From Eubacterium sp. (GTDB lineage Bacteria > Bacillota > Clostridia > Oscillospirales > Acutalibacteraceae): a stretch of 9,463 bases of DNA. This document shows positions 1-7,241 of this stretch, one piece after another. Where the stretch lies: contig JAIDJS010000127.1 in assembly GCA_029052085.1 (NCBI GenBank), positions 1 through 9,463 on the forward strand, given 5' to 3'. How positions within the stretch are numbered: the first letter of the stretch is position 1; each line of letters starts with the position of its first letter. The notes under the pieces are model-generated. The model ran no database searches and was not told the origin of the DNA. It worked only from the letters and a program-made list of their open reading frames with translations. The position numbers and the translations under genes were made by a program.

Positions 1-2
1 AA

Positions 3-500
3 ACAAAAGATACTAGATTCTATGCTTTAAAAGAATTTGATTCATCAACCGTTAAAACCTATGTTGAATCCTCTACTCTGGATACGATTTTAACCTATGC
101 TTCAAAGAAAGATCAATTCCGAAAGCTCGGCGTTGCCATGTTTGAAAACCTGCAATATGAAATTAAAGAAATAGATATAGACAGCAAAACCGTAACACTT
201 TCCGTTAAAAACAAGGATTTATCCGAGGTTGCATCAGATTATACCAAAAATCTGCTTAAGGAATACGCTTCCATTACAGGTATGCTTCAGCTTCTTAAGG
301 ATATACAAAACGATACATGGCTTGACACAAACCTTTCTGTTTTAACAAAGGGAATAAGCAATGCCTCTATGAAGGATGAAGAAACAGAAATTACGCTTTC
401 CTTTGAACAGAAAAATGACAGACTTTTATTTAAGTTTACACAAACGGCTGAGGACGCTGTTTCCGGCGGAGCATTAACAGCAATTAAGAACATTTTTTAA
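3..500 (+). CDS. 3' part of an unrecognised protein gene (5' end outside window)
   Basis: The reading frame is open from the first full codon at position 3 to the TAA at 498-500, giving 165 visible residues, so the true start lies before the window. An internal ATG at 138 has no ribosome binding site in front of it and is unlikely to be the start. The visible part is charged and soluble, with no membrane segment or cysteine, and alternates predicted helices with a beta-rich stretch (IKEIDIDSKTVTLSVKN, then EITLSFEQKNDRLLFKF). By general appearance this resembles the C-terminal half of small NTF2-like extracytoplasmic lipoproteins of Firmicutes (DUF4878/DUF5105-like). That is a weak impression, since the signal peptide that would support it is not visible. 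No terminator follows the stop, so transcription may read through into secA. Confidence 0.85.
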   Translation, partial: TKDTRFYALKEFDSSTVKTYVESSTLDTILTYASKKDQFRKLGVAMFENLQYEIKEIDIDSKTVTLSVKNKDLSEVASDYTKNLLKEYASITGMLQLLKDIQNDTWLDTNLSVLTKGISNASMKDEETEITLSFEQKNDRLLFKFTQTAEDAVSGGALTAIKNIF

Positions 501-516
501 TTATAAAATATAAATA

Positions 517-545
517 GTGACACAACGGGAATAATGTGATAAAAT
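517..545 (+). promoter_or_regulatory. Predicted sigma-A promoter for secA
   Basis: A -35 box GTGACA at 517-522 is followed after 17 bases by a -10 box TAAAAT at 540-545, which is preceded by TGA (extended -10 pattern TGn). Each box matches consensus at five of six positions. The expected start of transcription is near 552, giving a leader of about 50 bases before secA. Confidence 0.6.
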
Positions 546-590
546 GTTATTCAGTTTATATCATTAAATGTAAAAATAATCCAAATATAT

Positions 591-596
591 GAGGTG
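591..596 (+). promoter_or_regulatory. Ribosome binding site of secA
   Basis: GAGGTG lies 5 bases before the ATG at 602 and fixes this as the start of secA. Confidence 0.85.
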
Positions 597-601
597 AAAT
601 A

Positions 602-3367
602 ATGGCAAATAAATTTCTTACAGCTCTTTTCGGAGATTATTCTGCCAAAGAAGTAAAAAAGGTTAAAAAAATTTCAGACAAGGTGCTTGCTCTTGAAAGC
701 AAATATCAGGAAATGTCTGATAAGGAGCTTGCTTCACAGACAGAAATTCTTAAAAACAGACTTGCAGACGGAGAAACGCTTGATGACATTCTTCCCGATG
801 CGTTTGCAGTATGCCGAGAAGGCGCATGGAGAGTGCTTGGAATGAAGCACTTTGAGGTGCAGGTTATCGGCGGTATCGTTCTTCATCAGGGCAGAATTGC
901 TGAAATGAAAACAGGTGAAGGTAAAACACTTGTTGCTACGCTTCCGGCTTACTTAAACGCATTAACGGGCAAGGGTGTTCATATTGTTACCGTAAATGAT
1001 TACCTTGCAAAGCGTGACTGCGAATGGATGGGTAAATTATATCGTTTTCTCGGTCTTTCAACCGGACTTATTATTCATGAAAAATCAAACGAAGAAAGAA
1101 AAGAAGCCTATAACTGCGATATTACTTACGGCACAAATAATGAAATGGGCTTTGACTATCTTCGTGACAATATGGTGCAGTACAAAGAGCAGAAGGTACA
1201 GAGAGAGCATGCTTTTGCAATTGTTGACGAGGTTGACTCCATTCTTATTGATGAGGCAAGAACTCCTCTTATCATAAGCGGCAAGGGCGATCAGTCAACG
1301 GATATGTACAGAAGAGCAAATGAATTTGCCAAATCCCTTACCATGGTTAAGGTTGCTCAGATGGACGAAAAGAAGGACACTGAGGAAACATATGATGGCG
1401 ACTACGTAGTTGACGAAAAAGCCAAAACCGCAACACTTACACAAAGCGGTGTAAAAAAGGCAGAGCAGGTTTTCGGCGTAGAAAACCTTATGGATATGGA
1501 AAACACAACGCTGCTTCATCATATCAATCAGGCTATCAAAGCACGCGGTGTAATGCGCCGTGATATCGACTATGTTGTTAAGGACGGACAGGTTCTTATC
1601 GTAGATGAATTTACCGGCCGTATTATGCTTGGAAGACGATATAATGACGGACTTCATCAGGCACTTGAAGCAAAGGAAAATGTTAAGGTTGAGCATGAAA
1701 GCAAAACCCTTGCTACAATCACGTTCCAGAACTATTTCCGTCTTTACGGAAAGCTTTCCGGTATGACAGGTACTGCTTCAACCGAAGCACCCGAATTCAA
1801 CGAAATCTACAAACTTGATGTTGTTGAAATTCCGACAAACAAGCCTCTTCTTCGTGAAGATCTGCCCGATGTTATCTTCCAGACCGAAAGGGCTAAATTC
1901 AAGAGCGCTATAGAGCAGATTAAGGAATGCCACGAAAAAGGACAGCCTATCCTTGTTGGTACAATCAGCATTGAAAAAAGTGAAATTCTTTCCAAGCTTC
2001 TTAAAAAAGAAAAAATTCCGCATAACGTTTTGAATGCCAAAAACCACGAAAAGGAAGCAGAAATCGTTGCACAGGCAGGTAAATTCGGTGCCGTTACAAT
2101 TGCAACAAATATGGCAGGACGTGGTACGGATATTATGCTTGGCGGTAATGCCGAATTCCTTGCAAAATCAGAAATGAAGAGAATGCAGTACACCGATGAG
2201 CTTATTGCGGAAGCAACAGGTTTCGGCGAAACAGATGATGAAGAAATTCTGAATGCACGCAAAACCTTCAGAGAGCTTGAAGCAAAATACAAAAACGAAA
2301 TCAAGGATGAGGCCGAAAAGGTAAGAGAAGCAGGCGGACTTTTCATTCTTGGCACAGAACGCCATGATTCACGCCGTATTGATAACCAGTTAAGAGGCCG
2401 TTCAGGACGACAGGGAGATCCCGGTAAATCTCAGTTCTATCTTTCTCTTGAGGATGATTTAATGAGATTATTCGGCGGCGACAGAATGAAATCCATTATG
2501 AACACACTTGCCGGCAATGACGAAGATTTAGCGATTCCAAGCAAGATGATCTCAAAAACCGTTGAATCCTCACAGCGCAAGGTTGAGGGAAGAAACTTTG
2601 GTATCCGTAAAAACACACTTCAATACGATGATGTTATGAACCGTCAGAGAGAGCTGATTTACAAGCAGCGCAATATGGTGCTTGACGGTCTTGATTTAAC
2701 AGATAAAATTGCAAACATGCTTGATTCAAGCGTTGAAGAAAATGTTGCAATTTACTGTGCGAAGGACGCTCATAAGGCTGATTGGAATATCAATGGTCTT
2801 AAAGAAAAATATAAAGGCTGGCTTGTATCAGAGGACGATTTTGAGAATATCGAAGAGCTTACAGTTGAAGATATTGCCGACACACTTAAAGAGCGCGGAC
2901 ATAAGGTTCTTGACGATAAAAGAGCACTTCTCGGCGATGAACTCTACGGCGAATTTGAAAAAATGGTTCTTCTACGCAATGTTGATATGCTTTGGATGGA
3001 ACATATTGATGCTATGGATGATCTTAAAGAGGGTATCCACCTGCGTTCCTATGCACAGCAGGATCCGGTTGTTGCATTCAGAAATGAATCCTATGATATG
3101 TTTGACGAAATGACCGCTACAATCCGCGAGAATACCGTTAAAATGATGCTTACAACAATTCCGAGAAGACGCGAGGATGTTGAAAGAAAGGCTGTTGCAA
3201 AGGTTACTGCAACCTCAGCAGGAACAGACGAAAGCGTCAAAGCAGAGCCTGTAAGAAAAGGCAAAAAAACCGGTCCTAATGACCCATGTCCATGCGGCAG
3301 CGGAAAGAAATACAAAAAATGCTGCGGCTCTCCGGAAAAATTAGCTGAAAAATCCGATAAAAAATAA
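602..3367 (+). CDS. secA: Preprotein translocase subunit SecA
   Basis: SecA is the cytoplasmic ATPase motor that drives unfolded secretory proteins through the SecYEG channel. The 921 residues are full length for the family (E. coli about 901, B. subtilis about 841). Visible motifs in order: Walker A GEGKT at 105-109; Walker B IVDEVD at 207-212 in nucleotide-binding fold 1; the preprotein cross-linking region after about residue 225; AGRGTDI at 505-511 and the helicase motif [15 protein letters not shown] at 596-608 in fold 2; the helical scaffold and wing domains (about 615-845); a basic linker; and the SEC-C zinc motif with C896, C898, C907 and C908 that in this family binds SecB or phospholipids. 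The ATG at 602 has a GAGGTG ribosome binding site. The gene has its own promoter and terminator, so it is probably transcribed alone, with possible read-through from the gene before it. No frameshift or missing catalytic motif was seen. Confidence 0.99.
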   Translation: MANKFLTALFGDYSAKEVKKVKKISDKVLALESKYQEMSDKELASQTEILKNRLADGETLDDILPDAFAVCREGAWRVLGMKHFEVQVIGGIVLHQGRIAEMKTGEGKTLVATLPAYLNALTGKGVHIVTVNDYLAKRDCEWMGKLYRFLGLSTGLIIHEKSNEERKEAYNCDITYGTNNEMGFDYLRDNMVQYKEQKVQREHAFAIVDEVDSILIDEARTPLIISGKGDQSTDMYRRANEFAKSLTMVKVAQMDEKKDTEETYDGDYVVDEKAKTATLTQSGVKKAEQVFGVENLMDMENTTLLHHINQAIKARGVMRRDIDYVVKDGQVLIVDEFTGRIMLGRRYNDGLHQALEAKENVKVEHESKTLATITFQNYFRLYGKLSGMTGTASTEAPEFNEIYKLDVVEIPTNKPLLREDLPDVIFQTERAKFKSAIEQIKECHEKGQPILVGTISIEKSEILSKLLKKEKIPHNVLNAKNHEKEAEIVAQAGKFGAVTIATNMAGRGTDIMLGGNAEFLAKSEMKRMQYTDELIAEATGFGETDDEEILNARKTFRELEAKYKNEIKDEAEKVREAGGLFILGTERHDSRRIDNQLRGRSGRQGDPGKSQFYLSLEDDLMRLFGGDRMKSIMNTLAGNDEDLAIPSKMISKTVESSQRKVEGRNFGIRKNTLQYDDVMNRQRELIYKQRNMVLDGLDLTDKIANMLDSSVEENVAIYCAKDAHKADWNINGLKEKYKGWLVSEDDFENIEELTVEDIADTLKERGHKVLDDKRALLGDELYGEFEKMVLLRNVDMLWMEHIDAMDDLKEGIHLRSYAQQDPVVAFRNESYDMFDEMTATIRENTVKMMLTTIPRRREDVERKAVAKVTATSAGTDESVKAEPVRKGKKTGPNDPCPCGSGKKYKKCCGSPEKLAEKSDKK

Positions 3368-3373
3368 AAAACA

Positions 3374-3406
3374 ACCTGGCTTACAAAATGTAAGTCAGGT
3401 TTTTTT
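3374..3406 (+). terminator. Rho-independent terminator of secA
   Basis: An 11-bp stem (3374-3384 with 3390-3400, one G-U pair) with a 5-base loop is followed by a run of T residues to 3406. It begins 7 bases after the secA stop codon. Confidence 0.93.
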
Positions 3407-3427
3407 ATTCTATACGCTCTTAATCAT

Positions 3428-3454
3428 CAAAACCAAATTCAACACTTGGTTTTG
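3428..3454. repeat. 9-bp perfect inverted repeat between two convergent terminators
   Basis: CAAAACCAA at 3428-3436 is complementary to TTGGTTTTG at 3446-3454, with 9 bases between. It lies between the secA terminator and the terminator of the opposing operon. It has no T-run and no clear role. It could be a remnant terminator or chance. Confidence 0.4.
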
Positions 3455-3460
3455 GCGTAC

Positions 3461-3490
3461 GCAAAAGCCGTGTGATTTCTCACACGGCTT
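3461..3490 (-). terminator. Rho-independent terminator of the permease/kinase-like operon
   Basis: On the minus strand an 11-bp perfect stem (3480-3490 with 3465-3475) closes a GAAA tetraloop and runs into a short stretch of four T residues. It starts 13 bases after the stop codon of the kinase-like gene. The T-run is short, so termination may be partial. Confidence 0.8.
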
Positions 3491-3503
3491 AAAACATATT
3501 CAG

Positions 3504-4094
3504 TTATATTCTTTTGCTGATATAGTTATCAACAACATCTGTTGCTGCATCAAGTCCTATTTTACCTGCATTAATGGTTAATTCGTAATACCTTGAATCT
3601 CCCCATTTCTCCTTGCAGTAATAGTTATGATAGCTCTTTCTGTTTTTATTATTCTTAAATACCATAACCTTCGCCTTGTCTTCAGAAACACCATACAAAT
3701 CCATTACTCTTTCAACCTTATGCTGAGCATCACTTGTTACAAAAATACTGATTAAACCTGCATAGCCGCTTAATAATGAATTTGCACATCTGTTAACAAC
3801 AATGAAGGAATCGCCGTTTGCAGCCTTTTCCTTCAGAAAGTCAAATTCCATTTGTGCAACCGTTTCTTCAGGAGAGCTGCTGAAACCGGATACGCTTCTT
3901 GAAAAGAGTCTGTTCTTCATCATTTCATCAAATTTCTGAATCTTATCAACATCGATATTCTTTTCGTCAGCAATATACTGAAGAATTCTTGCATCATAAA
4001 TCGGAAGATTATACTTCTTTGCAAGATTTTCAGCAATAACATGAGCACCGGCACCATATTCGCCGCCTAAAGCGATAATCATTTGCTTATCCAT
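3504..4094 (-). CDS. Cytidylate-kinase-like family protein (AAA/P-loop-derived)
   Basis: This matches the cytidylate-kinase-like family (Pfam Cytidylate_kin2 type), small cytosolic proteins related to nucleoside monophosphate kinases; the real substrate of the family is not established. Family landmarks, numbered from the start chosen here (196 residues): a glycine-rich loop GGEYGAGAH at 10-18, LPIYDARIL at 30-38, VNRCANSLL at 100-108, ISIFVTS at 115-121, and the C-terminal signature YHNYYCKEKWGD then YELTINAGKIGLD (155-182). The loop lacks the usual P-loop GK[ST] lysine. Many relatives have GSGGR here, and this copy has GAGAH. The start at 4094 is preferred over an ATG at 4100 because the AAAGGG ribosome binding site is 7 bases from the former and only 1 base from the latter. 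It lies 18 bases after the permease gene and is almost certainly co-transcribed with it, which suggests a role linked to that transporter. That link is inference. Confidence 0.88.
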   Translation of the reverse strand: MDKQMIIALGGEYGAGAHVIAENLAKKYNLPIYDARILQYIADEKNIDVDKIQKFDEMMKNRLFSRSVSGFSSSPEETVAQMEFDFLKEKAANGDSFIVVNRCANSLLSGYAGLISIFVTSDAQHKVERVMDLYGVSEDKAKVMVFKNNKNRKSYHNYYCKEKWGDSRYYELTINAGKIGLDAATDVVDNYISKRI

Positions 4095-4101
4095 AAACAT
4101 A

Positions 4102-4107
4102 CCCTTT
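4102..4107 (-). promoter_or_regulatory. Ribosome binding site deciding the kinase-like gene start
   Basis: On the minus strand AAAGGG is 7 bases before the ATG at 4094 but only 1 base before the ATG at 4100, so the shorter protein is the likely product. Confidence 0.7.
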
Positions 4108-4112
4108 CTTTA

Positions 4113-5471
4113 TTATAAATATCTGATAAAAACATATCCCATTGAAATCAAAAGCACAATAACGGTTGCCGGTATTGCTGTTTTGCAATATTCTTTCCAG
4201 CTGACAGGATGACCTGCTTTTGAAACAACCGAAGTACCGACAACATTTGCCGAAGCACCGATCGGAGTTGCACTGCCGCCGATATCGGTACCGATTGAAA
4301 GCGTATATGCAAGTGTCGGAAGATAGTCTGCGCCAACAGTTGCAGCAAGGCTTTTAATAACCGGAACCATTGTTGCAGCAAACGGAATATTATCAACAAC
4401 AGCGCTTGCAACAGCAGAAACCCAAAGAATAATAGCAAGCATAACTGCAAGATTGCCACCGCAGATATTTTCAATGAATTCTGCGATTTTTTCAAGAACG
4501 CCTGTCTGCTCAAGTCCGCCGACTACAATGAAAAGACCGATAAAGAATAAAAGTGTTTTATAATCAACCTTTTTAAGAACGGTTGGTATATCCTTCGGAG
4601 CAGAAATAAGCGTTACAAGAGCTATTGCCACACCGATAAATGCAACTGTAAGACCTGTCTGTGCATGCGTTACAAGCAGCACAACAGCAAGTGCAAAAAT
4701 AATACAGCTGATAATAAAATCCTTTTTGCTTGAAATTGCTTCAGCAGGCTTCGGAAATGTTGATGGATCAATCGCTTCGCCTGTTGTTTTGGTAAGCTGT
4801 TTTTTATATGCAAAATAGAAAAATACAACCATAATTACCAACGCAATACCTGCTACAACACCTGTATTGGCAACAAAATCTGCAAATGAATATCCAAGGG
4901 CCGTTCCGATAATGATATTCGGCGGATCACCGCACATTGTTGCCGAGCCGCCAAGGTTAGCACAGAAGATTTCTGCAAGAACCATCGGAACAGGATTGAA
5001 TTTCAGAAGCTGGGAAAGCTCAACCGTTACAGCGGCCAGGAACAAAATAACCGTAATACTGTCAATAAACATTGACAGCACGGCAGACATAATCATAAAG
5101 GTTACAAGAATAGGCATAACCTTATATTTTACTGCTTTTGCGATTGTTAAACAGAGCCATCTGAAGAAGCCGGCCTTAGCCATGCCCTCAACCATTACCA
5201 TCATACCTGCAATAAATATGATTGTTGCCCAGTTTATACCGCTTGTGCTTTCATTTGCTTCACCGGCAGAATACCAGAATTCCGCTGTGAAAATGTTATG
5301 AATATTAAGCGTTTCCTTGATTGCATCCAAGCTATGCATGCAAAGACCGAAAACAATTAAAAGTGTTGCTGCACCGCAGGATAAGGTTATAATATGTCTT
5401 GGTATCTTATCCAGAATAATCAGCGCAAACATAAGTACAAAAATTACTACTGCTATTATCGTAGCTGCCAT
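4113..5471 (-). CDS. ArsB/NhaD (SLC13-like) family membrane permease
   Basis: A 452-residue inner-membrane transporter of the ArsB/NhaD/citrate-transporter-like superfamily, members of which move arsenite, sodium/protons or di- and tricarboxylates. About eleven hydrophobic segments are visible. The protein shows the inverted two-half layout of the fold: the pair FIDSIT (135-140) plus NLGGSATMCGDPPNI (172-186) in the first half is mirrored by VVDNIPFAATMVP (358-370) plus DIGGSATPIGASANV (396-410) in the second. A hydrophilic loop at about 222-250 separates the halves. These motifs are typical of the family, but they do not by themselves settle the substrate. No ArsR, ArsA or ArsC gene is nearby, so an arsenite role has no support from context. 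The ATG at 5471 has AGAGGT 6 bases upstream (5478-5483). A strong predicted promoter lies about 90 bases upstream. The downstream gene in the operon is a kinase-like protein. Confidence 0.92.
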   Translation of the reverse strand: MAATIIAVVIFVLMFALIILDKIPRHIITLSCGAATLLIVFGLCMHSLDAIKETLNIHNIFTAEFWYSAGEANESTSGINWATIIFIAGMMVMVEGMAKAGFFRWLCLTIAKAVKYKVMPILVTFMIMSAVLSMFIDSITVILFLAAVTVELSQLLKFNPVPMVLAEIFCANLGGSATMCGDPPNIIIGTALGYSFADFVANTGVVAGIALVIMVVFFYFAYKKQLTKTTGEAIDPSTFPKPAEAISSKKDFIISCIIFALAVVLLVTHAQTGLTVAFIGVAIALVTLISAPKDIPTVLKKVDYKTLLFFIGLFIVVGGLEQTGVLEKIAEFIENICGGNLAVMLAIILWVSAVASAVVDNIPFAATMVPVIKSLAATVGADYLPTLAYTLSIGTDIGGSATPIGASANVVGTSVVSKAGHPVSWKEYCKTAIPATVIVLLISMGYVFIRYL

Positions 5472-5477
5472 TTTGTT

Positions 5478-5483
5478 ACCTCT
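5478..5483 (-). promoter_or_regulatory. Ribosome binding site of the permease gene
   Basis: AGAGGT on the minus strand, 6 bases before the ATG at 5471. Confidence 0.8.
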
Positions 5484-5562
5484 TTTCTTTTTTTATTTAA
5501 TTGCTTTTTCTCAGAAAAATATCATATTTCAAAGAAAAGGCATTGGGTATTAAGCCTTACAT

Positions 5563-5591
5563 ATTCTTGCAGAAAACCATTCAAATGTCAA
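5563..5591 (-). promoter_or_regulatory. Predicted sigma-A promoter of the permease/kinase-like operon
   Basis: On the minus strand a perfect -35 box TTGACA (5586-5591) is followed after 17 bases by AAGAAT (5563-5568), which is preceded by TGC (extended -10). The transcript would start near 5556, leaving a leader of about 85 bases. The promoter sits just after the terminator of the upstream operon, as expected for a separate unit. Confidence 0.65.
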
Positions 5592-5623
5592 GCATAAATA
5601 TTGACAAAATATCCATTTTGCAA

Positions 5624-5655
5624 ACAAAAAACCTTGTATAAAAATATACAAGGTT
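5624..5655 (-). terminator. Rho-independent terminator of the apbE operon
   Basis: On the minus strand an 11-bp perfect stem (5645-5655 with 5630-5640) with a 4-base loop leads into a T-rich tail (six T, then GTTT). It begins 17 bases after the stop codon of the Gx-transporter gene and so ends the four-gene operon. Confidence 0.88.
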
Positions 5656-5672
5656 CAGAGTAAAAAATAAAA

Positions 5673-6179
5673 TTATCTGTTAAACTTTAATTTTTCAAAT
5701 CTTTCTATAACTATTTTGGAAACAACACCTAAAAGAATCCCTGTTAAAAGCCCGGCAACAAGCAGAACCGGCAGATAATAGGCTATGTTTATCGTTTCCA
5801 TAATAATAGCAGCAACAACAATCTGCCCGATATTATGGCATATACCGCCAAGCATGCTTACTCCGATAACAGAAAGCTTTGTTTTCTTTACAAGATACAT
5901 AACCAAAAAGCTTAAAATGCCTCCGCAAAGGCTGTAAGCAAGGCTATAGACATTGCCAAAGGTCATTGATGCCAAAAGAATTCTTATAAGCGCAATTGAA
6001 AAGGCCTGTGCAGGCTTCATTATGTATAAAGCAACAACTACAACCAGATTGGCAAGCCCGAGTTTGACACCGGGAATTCCGAAATTAAAAGGAATAAGGC
6101 TTTCAAAATAACTGAAAACAAACGCAAGAGCAACCATCAAACCATAAAGGGCAATCGTTTGTACTTTATTTTTTTTCAT
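5673..6179 (-). CDS. Gx transporter family / heptaprenyl diphosphate synthase component I-like membrane protein
   Basis: A 168-residue integral membrane protein of the family annotated both as Gx transporter and as heptaprenyl diphosphate synthase component I (HepI-like). Five to six hydrophobic segments cover most of its length. Family landmarks are FNFGIPGVKLGLANL (31-45), ALIRILLASMTFG (63-75) and GGICHNIGQ (111-119). The fold suggests a small substrate-binding (ECF S-component-like) membrane protein; neither prenyl synthesis nor transport can be shown here, and no HepII or prenyl synthase partner is visible. The start at 6179 is chosen over an in-frame ATG at 6218 because GAGGGAAGG (6185-6193) lies 5 bases before it and MKKNK is a typical N-terminus. 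It is the last gene of the apbE operon, 88 bases after the NusG-II gene. That position suggests a part in flavin or quinone-linked redox work at the membrane, which is inference. Confidence 0.9.
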   Translation of the reverse strand: MKKNKVQTIALYGLMVALAFVFSYFESLIPFNFGIPGVKLGLANLVVVVALYIMKPAQAFSIALIRILLASMTFGNVYSLAYSLCGGILSFLVMYLVKKTKLSVIGVSMLGGICHNIGQIVVAAIIMETINIAYYLPVLLVAGLLTGILLGVVSKIVIERFEKLKFNR

Positions 6180-6184
6180 AAAAA

Positions 6185-6193
6185 CCTTCCCTC
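6185..6193 (-). promoter_or_regulatory. Ribosome binding site deciding the Gx-transporter start
   Basis: GAGGGAAGG on the minus strand ends 5 bases before the ATG at 6179, excluding the upstream in-frame ATG at 6218 as the main start. Confidence 0.75.
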
Positions 6194-6200
6194 TGAATTC

Positions 6201-6232
6201 AACAGCAGACAAAAACATATAACACTGCTGTT
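6201..6232 (-). repeat. Inverted repeat in the NusG-II/Gx-transporter gap
   Basis: AACAGCAG and CTGCTGTT form a perfect 8-bp stem around a 16-base loop, within the 88-base gap between the two genes and just upstream of the Gx-transporter ribosome binding site. No T-run follows, so it is not a terminator. It could be an RNA processing or stability element, or chance. Confidence 0.35.
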
Positions 6233-6267
6233 TTACATCTTATCTATACAAATTAACTGCTGCCGTA

Positions 6268-6636
6268 TTAAACAACTGCATCGATCTCATCTGCATCCTT
6301 TTCATTCACAACTGTAACAACAACCTTATGCGGCAAACAAATAATAGACTCGCCGTTTCTGTGTATTTTGGAATGATTTGTACAGATACCATCGGGGCAA
6401 TTTGCCTCGCTCATTTCAGCTTCGCCATCCTTAATAACAAGAACATTGCGTCCATCATTATCCGTTTCTATTTCACGAACTGTATCCTCATCAAGAGAAA
6501 GCGTTTCAATAACTTTACCGTTCACTTCCAGCTGAACATACGCTCCCGAGGCATTATTTACACCATAAAGAAAAAATACAAGAATACCTGCAATAACTGC
6601 AACAGCAGCAATGATAATAAAATCAGCCTTTTTCAT
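6268..6636 (-). CDS. Membrane-anchored NusG domain II-containing protein
   Basis: A 122-residue protein with one N-terminal membrane segment (about 6-24) after MKK, and an outward-facing domain of the NusG domain II family (NusG_II, PF07009 type). Despite the name, this stand-alone family has no transcription domain. Landmarks are CPDGIC at 80-85 and IICLPHKVVV at 98-107, giving three cysteines (C80, C85, C100) that are typical of the family. Their role is not known to me; a redox or ligand function is possible. The ATG overlaps the stop of the preceding FMN-binding gene in the sequence TAATG and no clear ribosome binding site is seen, so translation is probably by coupling. Third gene of the apbE operon. 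The tight coupling suggests it is made in fixed ratio with the FMN-binding protein and may contact it. Confidence 0.9.
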   Translation of the reverse strand: MKKADFIIIAAVAVIAGILVFFLYGVNNASGAYVQLEVNGKVIETLSLDEDTVREIETDNDGRNVLVIKDGEAEMSEANCPDGICTNHSKIHRNGESIICLPHKVVVTVVNEKDADEIDAVV

Positions 6637-7226
6637 TACTGGGCAGCTTCAGCCGGAGCATAATTCGCTGCTACGAAAGCCTGCGCATTATTTACAGCCT
6701 CAAGAACCGCATCCGATGTAATTGTTGAGCCTGCAAGCAAATCAACAGGAGAGCCTGTTTCATCAGAGGTTGAAGCAACTACAGGAAAGAGTCTTGCGGC
6801 AAATTGATTTTTGAAAGAATCAGTAGCAATTCTGTCACCAAGATATTCTGTTTCCTCATGATGAAGAACATCAATGGATACCAAAACTGTTCCGTCTGCC
6901 GAAACAGTTGTACTCATTTCAATCGGAACATCAGCATTATAGCCAACAGCAGTGCCTTTTACAACATAGGCAACAACATTTCCGCCTGCATCATATGCTT
7001 CATCAACAGTAGTTACATTATAATCTGCTGCATTTGTTTTTGAAATATCAATTTCCTTTGTATCAGCAATTGTAAAGCTGATTTCAACAGGGTTTCTGTA
7101 CTTTCCGTTCTGTGCATTATCAAGCACAATACACCCAACAATAACAGCTGCTGATAAAACAATCATTACAGCCAATGAAATTAACCATGTAAGTGAATTC
7201 TTTTTAAAATGTGCCTGTTTACTCAT
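6636..7226 (-). CDS. Membrane-anchored FMN-binding domain protein (RnfG/NqrC-like flavin carrier)
   Basis: A 196-residue protein with a cytoplasmic basic N-terminus, one membrane segment (about 12-35) and an extracytoplasmic FMN-binding domain (FMN_bind, PF04205 type) as in RnfG, NqrC and related redox carriers. ADGTVLVSIDVLHHEET (110-126) is the usual central strand region. DLLAGSTITS (162-171) corresponds to the D-x-x-[ST]-G-A-T covalent flavinylation motif, making T168 the likely FMN attachment site; A165 and S167 differ from the commonest residues. ApbE, the enzyme that attaches the FMN, is encoded immediately upstream. The start at 7226 has AAGGAG (7235-7240) 8 bases upstream, and this site overlaps the apbE stop codon. 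The protein is not a complete RnfG from an rnf operon, as no other rnf gene is nearby. It is more likely a free-standing membrane flavin carrier. Confidence 0.9.
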   Translation of the reverse strand: MSKQAHFKKNSLTWLISLAVMIVLSAAVIVGCIVLDNAQNGKYRNPVEISFTIADTKEIDISKTNAADYNVTTVDEAYDAGGNVVAYVVKGTAVGYNADVPIEMSTTVSADGTVLVSIDVLHHEETEYLGDRIATDSFKNQFAARLFPVVASTSDETGSPVDLLAGSTITSDAVLEAVNNAQAFVAANYAPAEAAQ

Positions 7227-7234
7227 AAATAATT

Positions 7235-7241
7235 CTCCTTA
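7235..7241 (-). promoter_or_regulatory. Ribosome binding site overlapping the apbE stop codon
   Basis: TAAGGAG on the minus strand contains both the apbE TAA stop (7239-7241) and the AAGGAG site of the FMN-binding gene, 8 bases before its ATG. This arrangement favours coupled translation. Confidence 0.8.

Noticed and set aside
138..500. ATG at 138 as the start of a complete 120-residue gene
   Set aside because: The frame is open back to the window edge and no ribosome binding site precedes this ATG, so it is an internal methionine of a truncated gene.
1295..2365. Long minus-strand open frames opposite secA
   Set aside because: They overlap a clear, fully conserved secA and their translations show no family features; they follow from its codon usage.
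4148..5301. Open frames overlapping the permease gene on both strands (4148-4513 minus, 4867-5301 plus)
   Set aside because: Shadows of a well-supported membrane protein gene; no ribosome binding sites or recognisable product.
4113..5471. Specific call of arsenite pump ArsB
   Set aside because: The motifs are shared by the whole ArsB/NhaD superfamily, and no arsenic-resistance gene lies nearby.
6180..6218. Longer Gx-transporter start at 6218
   Set aside because: The extra N-terminus is not family-like, and a good ribosome binding site sits before the ATG at 6179.
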